DNA from: Scleromitrula shiraiana
Lineage: Eukaryota > Ascomycota > Leotiomycetes > Helotiales > Sclerotiniaceae
Direction: 5' to 3'
NCBI GenBank assembly: GCA_028455995.1
Contig: JABELC010000012.1
Span: 806,001-870,000 of the forward strand
DNA length: 64,000 bases
Shown: piece by piece, positions 12,560 through 21,745 of the stretch
How the letters are laid out: every line of letters begins with the position of its first letter
How positions within the stretch are numbered: the first letter of the stretch is position 1
Made by a program: the position numbers and the translations under genes
The notes under the pieces: model-generated
What the model was told of the DNA's origin: nothing
The model's database searches: none
Seen by the model: the letters and a program-made list of their open reading frames with translations, nothing else

Positions 12560-15229
12560 TTATTTATATTGATTTTGCAATTTTCATCCTTTATTGATTT
12601 AAAAATATAAAGTCTTATTTATTTTTTTTTTTTTATTCCAATAATCTTTTTATATACTAGAATTTTTAAGCATATCTTTAGGTTATATACTATATATATA
12701 AATGATTTATTTTGCTTTTATAACGCGTCTTTTATTAATTAAGTCACTTTATATTTGCAGATTTTATTATTCGTTTTTTATAGTTTTATTGTTTAATTAA
12801 TAATAGTTTTTATTAGTGGGTTTGATTTTTTTATATATATAAATGTATCAAATATTAAAAATATTGAAATTAGTTTATTAAGGTTTATTAAGTTATTTAT
12901 AGCCTTTATCGCTATTTATAATATTTGCTTTTTTATAAAGTTAGATTATTGTAGTTTATTTTACAAAATTTTAAATGTTTATTATATAATTTTATAATAT
13001 TATTCAATTTTATTAATTGATTAATAAGATTTTATAAAAACTATCTTTATTTTGATTATTATAATGTTTATATATTTATTAAATTCCTTTATAATAAACT
13101 ATATGCTTATATTAATGATGATATAATTTAAAGGTTTTATATAGATATTAATCTATTTGAATTGAATTATGTCTTAAATATATCTTATTAATAAGTTGTT
13201 TAAAAATGTTATTGTTTGGTATTTTGTTATTTTATCGAATATATATAATATTGTTTTTTTGTTGATATATATTATATTAATTATGATTATATAATTAAAT
13301 CAAATATTATTATCCTTATTATTGCTGATTTTGAATTTGAATCTTTTTAATAATTTATTATATATTTAATATTAATTATAATATTTCGTTAATTTATCAA
13401 TTTTATTTTTATTTATATTATTATAATTAATTTATTCAAGTATATTATATAATCTATAAATAGCTAGATGATTAAAACGTTTATATAGATGATATAGTTC
13501 TATTTCTATAAAATAATAAATATTATTTAGAATTATCAATTATATAAATATATTATAATTATATTTTTATAATAAAAAACTATAGCTGTGTTTTTATATA
13601 ATAAAAAAATATTCGTTAGTTTTGTTGTAAATAATCTAGTTTTTGATATTGTTAAAAAATATATTGAATTTGTTTATATTTACCAAATAAAATAGAAATG
13701 GTATATTTGTATAAACAATATAAATCTTAATTTATCTAATCGATAGTTCGATTTTATATAATCTAATAAATTCTTTAACATTTCTTTTTCTAAATATAAC
13801 CTTTATAATTCTTACCCTACTATAATTGATGATTAGATCAATTAATTTCTACAATATTTCGAATTATTATCTATTAATAATCAATACTATCACTACTCCT
13901 ATATCGATTATAACGCCCTAAAACTTATTAAAGTTATATTTACTATTTATAAAGAATACTTTAAAATCGTATATGATCTATTTTGATATTATATTTCCAC
14001 TAGCCTAATCATTATTAGGTAATCTTTTATATATTAATATATACTTAAATACTTTCTTTATAAATTTGATAATTATTTATAGACTATTAATTAAGCTATT
14101 TAATATATAATATATCTTTAATATAGTTTTGTTTAAATATTTTATCTTTATATAAAATGCTTTATAAATCTTTTCGATATCCTCTTCCTTTATTTTTTGC
14201 TTTTTTTTATAATATATTAAAAATTGTTTATAAATATAATTATCATTATTTTTAGCGACTTTTTCTTTATACTTTTTTTAAGCTTTTTTTTAATTTAATT
14301 TCAAATAGTTTATAAAGAAATATCTTTTCTTTTTATATATTCAATATTATCTTTTATAAATTAATTTAAAGCTTTTTTTATTATATCAATCTCGAGTATT
14401 AAATCATAATTCAGATCGATCTCAATAATTATTACATTTTTTTTGATCGCTATAATTATTTACTTTATTATATTTACCGCAACTAAAACTTCTACCTTAA
14501 TTTTATAAATTATCTATAAATTTTTTTTTAATATAATATATATCAATACCATTACTTTATAATTTATTATAAATCTAAATCGCTTCTTTGATTTCTTAAA
14601 TAAAATTAAAAATATTCATAATTAATCAATAATATATTTAAATATATTATCTAATTTATTAATATAATAAAATTATTTTTTCGCAAAAATATAATTGACT
14701 TTTTATATCGCCTAATAAAATCTTATATAATCGCCTTATTTCTACAAAAAACAACTTTAAACATTATTCAAGTTTTTTCTCCTGATTTTTATCTATAATA
14801 CTCTTTATCGTCAATTTTATCCACTTGTTCATTATATTGCAATAATATAACTTTTTTTAATATCGTGCTTTGAATTTTATAATTAAATCTCTCATTTTTT
14901 ATAGAAATATAATAAAATTCAATATATAATATTCAAACATTTTATTTTTAAATATAGTTAAAAATGCTATTATTACAAATTCGTTCAAAATATCTACACA
15001 TTATAAAATTAATCTATATATAGTTAACTTATAATCAAAATCGTTATTTTCACTATTGAATTTCATTACATTATCATATATTTTATTTAAATTAATTTAA
15101 TATTAGATTTTCAATATATAATATTAACAATTTTTTTTTAATGATATCTTTAATCTTTATATTTATTTTTATATACATATGCCTTTCCATCCTTTTGCTT
15201 TTCTTTTCAATTTTATTTGCATTAAAAAT

Positions 15230-15550
15230 TATAATTATTTTGATTATAATCATGGTTATTTTGATTATAATCATTTTGATTATTTTAGAGTATATGATAA
15301 TTTTGATTGAGTTGATTTCGATTATGCTGGCTTTGACTAGGTTGAATTTAACTAGATTGAAATGTATAGTTATTTTGATCATAATAATTTTTATTATAAT
15401 TATTTATATCGTGGTAATTTTAATTAGATTGATTTTGATTAGGTTGATTTTAATCAGGATAGTTTTGATTAAGTTGAAGTATATAATTATTTTAATTATA
15501 ATAATTTTTATTGTAATTATTTTTATCTTGATGATTTTGATTATTATATA
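15230..15550 (-). repeat. Asn/Gln/Tyr-rich low-complexity segment of the outer Gag
   Basis: Read on the minus strand, this stretch gives a tandem pattern of short NYN-, NQN- and YDQNN-like units with a few stops. On the plus strand the same DNA appears as an Ile-rich open frame, which is a shadow. The position, upstream of the integrase remnants on the minus strand, fits the Gag part of the outer element. It has a somewhat higher G+C content than its surroundings. Confidence 0.6.
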
Positions 15551-17508
15551 ATATGTGGTTTTTAGATAAAATTGTATATTAAATATTATAGCGTATAAAA
15601 TTATATATTATTATTATTAAAATGGTTTTGAATAAGTATTTAAAATCGGTTTTTATTATAAATTAGATATTTTTTAATAATTTATTAAATTATTTTAGTA
15701 AGTTAGCCGTTATTTATATGATTAGAATGTTTTATTTAATTTACTTTCCTTTTTTAGTTTGTTTCCTTATATTTTTTTCTTGATTCTATTTTTGTTTTAG
15801 ATTTTCTATTATTGTTTTTATATTGCTAAACTTAAATTTTATTAATTAATTTCTATAAATCTTCTTTAAATAAACTTTAATCTATTTAGAGCATAATTTT
15901 ATATATATTATATTTTATATTATATAAGCTATTAGTATAGATATATTAATATAAACGCTATTTTTTTATAATGCTTTTCTTATTGTTATTAAATATCCTT
16001 TATTTAATACCTAAAACATCCTTATATTTATATTTTCAAATGTTTTTTTAAAATCTATCCATAAGTTTGCATCGATAAAAATCTTCAAATTGCTAATTGT
16101 ATATTTATTGAATTTATATTTCAAATAACAGTTTATTATACATAAATCTTTTATATTATATCCCTTATATTTATTAATAAAATCTAAATTATCTAAAAAT
16201 AACTTATCAAATAAATCTTTATAATGTTTTTTATTTTATCTAGATTTAAAGTTTTAATTATATTTAAGATTATATATATTATTATTTTTTAATTATTATT
16301 TCTTTTTAAGATTAAATATAAACCCTCCAAAAATGTTATTTACTATATTTTTGAATAAAAAGACCTTTATTTATATTTAGAATATTAGAATTTATATTTA
16401 CCTAAATATCTTTTATTAATATTATTTTTATAATAAATTTACGCATATTAGACTTTTATTAAGATTCCTTGATAATATCTTTAATGCCAATTAGGGTTCT
16501 TCGATTTAATTAAATATTTATTTTGGTTATCAAATTATTTATAATAATTTTAAATTTTAAATATTTATACTTATTAGATTGTTTTCTCTTTATAATTATT
16601 TAAAGTTTATATTTATACTTATACTTTTTGACTTTCTTTTTTTCTTCACATTACTTTTACCTACCATACTATCTACAATATTATAATGCAAAATAAAAGG
16701 ATATTTACAATAATACTATATATCTATTTACCAAGTAATATAATAATTATTATTAAATTCGCTTCTACCTAGTTTTTCTATTATTATTAAATAAATATTT
16801 AATATCAAATCAAAGATTTAGTCTAATAAAGCTTTAGATTAAATATAATTACTTAATTCATAAAATAAATCTAATATCAAATTAAAATTCGTTTTAATAG
16901 AGTTTTTAAATCGAATAAAATTATTTTAATTTATAAAATAAATATATAGAAAATAAATTTATTATAAAATAAAAAAAGAAATAGGGCAATTATAAAAAAA
17001 TATAGAAATATAAAAAAAAATTTATTAAAAGTTTTATAAAAATTTCTAAATAAAAGTTTTTGTATAAATAATCTCATCATTATTTTTATAATTATAATAA
17101 AATAGTTATCGTCACTAACATTTTTATTTATTAAAATATTTTTTTAAATAGTATAATATGTGTTTAAATGATATAATATGATTTATATTTTTATTATTAT
17201 TCTATTTGCGATAAATATTTAAATTTTATAATTTTAAGATCGATTTAAAAACTATTTAGTTTATAATAAATATTTAAATTTTATAATATCTAAACTAAAA
17301 TTAAAAATTATTATTTTTATAATAAATATTTAAATATTATAAAATTCAATTTTTTTTTTATTAAAAAATTAAATAATTTATAGAATCTTTTATTATTAAA
17401 AATTATAAAGAATTTCTCATTAATAATAAATAAAGATATTTAAAATTTATCAAAATTAATATTATATATAAAATAAAAATCCTAATTTGTAATACACATA
17501 TTAATTAA

Positions 17509-17668
17509 TATTTATATGATTTCGAGGATATAGAATTATACAATTACAATATCAATTAATATTGTATTATTTGTTCAAAAAGTTCAAAAAAAATATTATA
17601 CACTATTAAGGATATATATCTCCTCAATGGACACGTGACGTAAAGTCACGTGTTTGACTATACAGACA
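17509..17668 (-). repeat. Right LTR of outer retrotransposon (5' LTR in element orientation)
   Basis: 160 bp. On the minus strand it starts TGTCTGTATAGTC and ends near TAAATA (CA changed to TA). Its outer part is hardly mutated and contains the palindrome CACGTGAC-GTAAA-GTCACGTG at about 17633-17653, whereas the inner part is AT-rich. Followed by ATTAT, the target duplication. Confidence 0.9.
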
Positions 17669-18254
17669 ATTATAGAACGTTATTTTGTTTCGATCAGATG
17701 GCTCAACTTAATACTCAAATCGAATTCTTGTCTGCCTAATTCCTATGTAGGTGGATAAATTATTGTTATTTTTACTAAGTGTAAACCCCAAATCAATGAA
17801 AGGTTGTTGAAACTTGTTGCAAGTCCCATAAGGTATAACAATAAAGATTATCCCCTAGTTCGCTCTTTATAGAAACGTACAATTCAAAAACTCCATTTTG
17901 TTATTGTAATGCCGGAGGGATTGATAATTCAGAAGCCACTATTATGAGATCGAAAGACATGATTAAGGCTGAATTTGAAGTTGAAGCTGAATTGATAGGT
18001 AGGACGATTTACTTATCTCAACAATACTGTAGCTTGTGAGATAGTTCTAAAAGAATAGATTTTTCGGCCAGCTTCAATAAACAAGAAATAAATAGTTATG
18101 AAAGCTAGAATAAAAGCGAAAGCTATTTCCAATCTGGGGCAATTTCAAAACTAGAAAAGAGCAGCTCCTACCATGGTAAGCTTTGCATATACAGGCCATA
18201 AAATTATGACTGCTTGAAGCAAAGCTGTTTCTTATGAGTGAGTAAATACTAATT
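17669..18254. other. Interval between retroelement and HEM4
   Basis: About 590 bp of ordinary base composition downstream of HEM4. A minus-strand open frame at 18074-18337 overlaps the HEM4 3' end in another frame and shows no motif. I see no gene, repeat or RNA here. Confidence 0.5.
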
Positions 18255-19246
18255 TCATTCCCTCTCTTCCAAGAATTTCTTAATGGCATCAATGACACCC
18301 TCCGGACTTGGTTTCTCTGCGCAAACATCTGGTTCATAATTGAATGTGCTCTTTAAGTAATCCCTGGTAGTCGGTCCAATTGTAGAAATGAACGTCTTTC
18401 GCTCATTCATTCCTTTGGTGGCCTGTCTAGCCTTCCCCGTTTCCGAGTCCAGCATACCCAAGGCACGTAACATAGCTTCACAACCCGTGGGCGAGAAAAC
18501 AACCACCCATCTAAGTGCTCTATTCTCTGTGTTTTGTAATAAGTTGACGAAATTTTGCTCGAAAGATTCCATGACACCAGTGCCATATACAATCAATTCA
18601 TCGACTTGGATCCTCTTATCCTCTGATAAATTCGGGTCCATTAAGGTCTTTGGTATGATATCCCTCCTCTGTTCACCCACCATAAATAGTAATGGGGGTT
18701 TGATCTTTCGATGTTCATACCATTTCCCATAGTGATCCAACATATAATGCGCCAATGCTTCTCCATTGCCTGTTTCCGCTCCAAATATATTCAGTGGTGG
18801 CGTCTGAGGAATCGATCGTAAAGCTCGGGATGTAGCAGGTCCAACGGTATATATGGGGATATCCTGCAAATGTGGCCATTCTTCGCTATCTTCAATGCCC
18901 ATTAGCATTTACGCATCAATTTGAAGCGACAAGACATACCATCTTTCCCTGCTTCAACCAATTTTGCAAACAACTCTACAGCTCTCTGACTTGTGAAAAT
19001 CAATCCGCCGTATTTATTTCCTTCTTCTCTCCCAATCTCCTTCTTTTTCAAGAAAATCTTAACTTCCGTAACACCATCTTCAATAAACTTATGTTCCAAA
19101 ACCGGTACAAATATCGGTTCGAATCCATTGCCAGAAGTATCCTTCACCTCCTCAAGTTTTTCTTCGTATCCATCATTTGGTGTGCTTCTCGTCTTTAGCA
19201 AAAACACGGGTATTTTCATGTTCTGCTCATGATTCTGGTCGTTCAT
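18255..19246 (-). CDS. HEM4: Uroporphyrinogen-III synthase
   Basis: Two exons, 19246-18940 and 18889-18255, joined across a 50-nt GTATGT...GAAG intron in phase 1, give 313 aa. The start is the first ATG (MNDQNHEQN); a second in-frame ATG six residues before the FLLKTRS strand is also possible. The sequence follows fungal HEM4: N-terminal VFLLKTRSTPNDGYEE, then GFEPIFVPVLEHKF, GLIFTSQRAVE, a hinge IPIYTVGPATSRAL, NGEALAHYM, PLLFMVGEQRRDIIP, DELIVYGTGV, VVFSPTGCEAML and the terminal ISTIGPTTRDYLKS ... EKPSPEGVIDAIKKF. The enzyme closes hydroxymethylbilane to uroporphyrinogen III, a cytosolic step of heme synthesis. It lies head-to-head with ERV1, 281 bp apart. Confidence 0.93.
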
Positions 19247-19527
19247 TTTCTCTTGCGCATCGTGAACTTCAACCACCTCGGAACGGAAAAGAACGTTGAT
19301 GATCGAGTGGGGTGGAGGGAAAGAAATGCCGATGCGATGACGATTGTGCCGAACTTTGAAGCTTATTTTGACCCCTGCAGCGGGGTGGAAGTTCCCGATG
19401 AATTCCCGATAATTTATTTCTCAATTACAAAGCTTCAATCTTGACCTCGAACTTTTTCATTTGTCTCAATACTGATGACTTTTTGGCCAAAAAGGTTATA
19501 AAATTGTAACATTGATAAAACAATATC
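19247..19527. promoter_or_regulatory. Shared HEM4/ERV1 intergenic promoter region
   Basis: The 281 bp between the two start codons must hold the promoters of both divergent genes. No specific factor site was assigned. The arrangement could allow joint control of a heme enzyme and a mitochondrial sulfhydryl oxidase; this is inference only. Confidence 0.45.
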
Positions 19528-20188
19528 ATGGCAGACGACATAAGGGACAGTGATAACAAGACAGATGGGGCAATATCCACGTCCGAAGTTCCCAAAAAGT
19601 ACCCAAAAGGAATTATATTAGGAAAAGATGGCAAACCGTGAGTTTCCTTACCATTCACTAATCCCTTCTTTAAACTTTCACCCAAACTAACCTCCCACAA
19701 GTTGTCGAGCCTGCAATTCATTTGCATCCTTCAGCGCAGCAACCAAATCCCCATCTCTAAGCACCACCACCACCACATCCCCCTCCTCAACCACCTCCAG
19801 CACCAACATATTCCCCTCCTCCTCCACCACCCTCTCCACACCCCCGACCGACTGTCCCCCCGACGTCGAGCAACTTGGTCGCAGCACCTGGACCCTCCTA
19901 CATAGTATAACGGCGCAATACCCCTCGAAACCCAGCCCCAGCGATCGACAAAACGTCTCACAATTTATGAGTTTATTCTCCAAACTCTATCCCTGCTGGG
20001 TATGCGCGGAGGATTTCCAAACATATATGGAGCAAAATAAGGTGCGGACGGAAAGTCGAGATGAGTTTGGGAGGTGGATGTGTGAGGCGCATAATGAGGT
20101 TAATAGGAAGTTGGGGAAGAAGGAGTTTGATTGTGGGAGGTGGGAGGAGAGGTGGAGGACGGGGTGGAAGGATGGGAGATGTGATTGA
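19528..20188 (+). CDS. ERV1: FAD-linked sulfhydryl oxidase Erv1/ALR
   Basis: Two exons, 19528-19637 and 19702-20188, separated by a 64-nt GTGAGT intron (phase 2), give 198 aa. The start begins MADDIRDSD. Key features: KPCRACNSF, with the N-terminal shuttle pair Cys38/Cys41, formed exactly across the splice junction; a Ser/Thr/Pro-rich linker (about 50-85); then the Erv fold with PPDVEQLGRSTWTLLHSI, the active-site YPCWVC (Cys135/Cys138), and a CX16C pair (Cys164/Cys181) with the FAD-contact region CEAHNEVNRKLGKKEFDC. Erv1 reoxidises Mia40 in the mitochondrial intermembrane space and passes electrons to cytochrome c. The CRAC motif identifies Erv1 rather than the ER-resident Erv2. Length matches yeast Erv1 (189 aa). 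Confidence 0.95.
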
Positions 20189-20830
20189 TTGATTGAGTGA
20201 TTGGAGATGAATCGATATAAACTGTATGATATGGGTTGTGTTAACGGAACTTACTGTATATAGCAACACTTGTATAGCACTTTACATGTGCAAAATGGCA
20301 TATGGGATGGATGCATAAGGGGGGGTTGGGAAAAGGGCGTTTGGGGTCATGCTGAAAATCTCGGCTCAGATATGCATACTAGAATACTCTTCTCACTGAG
20401 ATGATATAACGCTGAAACTAATTATATAGACGCTGGCTAAGTTCTAAATCCTACCACAATTGGCTATAATGGAGACTCATCCAAGAAAAATTGCTCACTT
20501 CATCCAGATATCCCGACATCAATTAGAATGTTCCAAGCACCACACGAACAGAACGAACTTCAAACAACCCTCAAATCTCCTTCATTACATTAAATTTCTG
20601 TCATCGAGTACCCTTGTTCCCCAAATATTTTTGCTGCTTGAGGAATTAGTCTGTTGCTGAATCTTGATCCCCTGAAGCGTCATCACTCTCGGATCCCGCA
20701 TTCGGTTTAACACCAGAATCTTCATCTCTCCAATCTTCAAATGCGTTATCCTCAGGATCAATATTCCCAGTCAAGGCTTATGTAAAATTATCCGCAGAAA
20801 TGGGGACCAAGAAGCTCATAATGCAGTCAT
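20189..20830. other. Interval between ERV1 and the coiled-coil gene
   Basis: Convergent 3' flanks. Most of it shows nothing. However, 20646-20775 on the minus strand reads as a 40-odd codon acidic tail ending in TAA (GNIDPEDNAFEDW ... SGDQDSATD) just after a possible AAG acceptor. It may be an unrecognised last exon; see findings. Confidence 0.4.
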
Positions 20831-21745
20831 TTATTGTGGTATTTGCCATTGCCCCCTGAATGTTTCAATTGGAGGCGGCAATGCCTCTAGTGATGGCGGT
20901 GGATGTTCTGGAGCATTATCAGCGTCTGGTGAAGGTTGTGGTTGAGTTGGAAAGCTTTGTCTCTCTGATCTTTCAAGGGTCATGGAAAATACAGTAGATT
21001 CGGCAGGAGATGATTCATTTTCATCTTCCCCTTCAATATCCTGTGAGAAGTGATGGGGGCTGTTGGGGAAATAGCCCGACATTGGTGACAACATTGCTGG
21101 CGGCCTAAAAGGGCTAAGGTCACCACCTGGTATTGTTGAACGTGGCCGTTGTATCTGTGGCGACTGCATCGAGCTTGATGTATTCGCCATAGTGTGTGCT
21201 CGATCTCGTCTGCGTTCGCGTACAGGGGCTAGCCAAGTCGGAGTTGAGGTGTCACGCATCCTGGCTGCCGGTCTTGAAGACCGAAGAAAACTGTTTGTCA
21301 TTGTTAAACGTCGTTGTTGTAGTTCCTGCTGCAATTCATCATGTTCTCTCTGTGCAGCAGCAATCATCTGACCTAACTCGTCTTCGTCTGCATCGGCTTC
21401 TGCACGTCCGAGATCAATCAATGATTGCATTTCCGTCATCATTGAATGTAGTCCTTGTACTTCTTCATCTAGTTCTTGCCGCTGTGCAAAGAATTGTCTC
21501 GGTGCTCTAGCAAGCATCTCATCCATTCTGTGTTCGTGTACTTGAGCTTCTGCATGTTCGACCCCCTGTTGAAAATATCCATCTTGTCTATGTTGTTCTC
21601 CAGGTTGTTCATTAAGTCTTCGTCGTGATATCCGGGTTGAGGGACTTTCTGGCTCTGAATTCGCTCTCCGTTTTTGGGTTGAGGGACTTTCTGGCTCCGA
21701 ACTCGCCCTGTCTTTCTTAGGAGATACCCACAATGGTAGACCCAT
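20831..21745 (-). CDS. Hypothetical coiled-coil protein
   Basis: Single open frame of 304 aa starting at the ATG of MGLPLWVSPKK; the open frame extends upstream but without another ATG. I do not recognise a family. Near the N-terminus two near-identical units, RASSEPESPST and RANSEPESPST, are followed by a basic RISRRR patch. Residues ~55-150 are rich in Glu, Gln and Met and look like a coiled coil (MDEMLARAPRQFFAQRQELDEEV, then QREHDELQQELQQRR). The C-terminal half is Pro/Ser-rich and probably disordered, ending in PPPIETFRGQWQIPQ. Codon use resembles that of its neighbours and there are no internal stops over 900 nt, so a real gene is likely. The 3' end may be incomplete (see the acidic stretch at 20646-20775). 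Confidence 0.7.
   Translation of the reverse strand: MGLPLWVSPKKDRASSEPESPSTQKRRANSEPESPSTRISRRRLNEQPGEQHRQDGYFQQGVEHAEAQVHEHRMDEMLARAPRQFFAQRQELDEEVQGLHSMMTEMQSLIDLGRAEADADEDELGQMIAAAQREHDELQQELQQRRLTMTNSFLRSSRPAARMRDTSTPTWLAPVRERRRDRAHTMANTSSSMQSPQIQRPRSTIPGGDLSPFRPPAMLSPMSGYFPNSPHHFSQDIEGEDENESSPAESTVFSMTLERSERQSFPTQPQPSPDADNAPEHPPPSLEALPPPIETFRGQWQIPQ

Larger units (their letters stand above)
4617..17668 (-). mobile_element. Outer Ty1/Copia-type LTR retrotransposon, decayed, carrying a nested element
   Basis: Bounded by two 160-bp direct repeats (4617-4776 and 17509-17668) and flanked by the same 5-mer ATTAT (4612-4616 and 17669-17673), a target site duplication. Removing the nested element and one TTATT leaves about 7.6 kb. 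Minus-strand translation, despite many stops, recovers polyprotein blocks: integrase remnants at roughly 13250-12570 (DKITKYQTITFLNNLL, then SNFIKKQIL, INNLINLNKLIS, KILVYKK) and the RNase H end at about 5300-5110 (DNLANAIIK, LKKFIDMNK). This resembles the fungal Copia-like polyproteins with an ARWL integrase and a NPADAMTK C-terminus. A minus-strand Asn/Gln/Tyr-rich stretch (about 15550-15230) lies where Gag is expected. The overall extreme AT content with transition-only LTR differences is what repeat-induced point mutation produces. No intact ORF remains. Confidence 0.9.

Noticed and set aside
15141..15551. 136-codon Ile-rich plus-strand frame
   Set aside because: Complement of the Asn/Gln/Tyr-rich Gag stretch read on the minus strand; composition artefact.
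4617..17668. AT-rich 13 kb block as a centromere or mitochondrial insertion
   Set aside because: Two pairs of equal-length LTRs, matching target duplications and Copia integrase/RT/RNase H remnants explain it fully.
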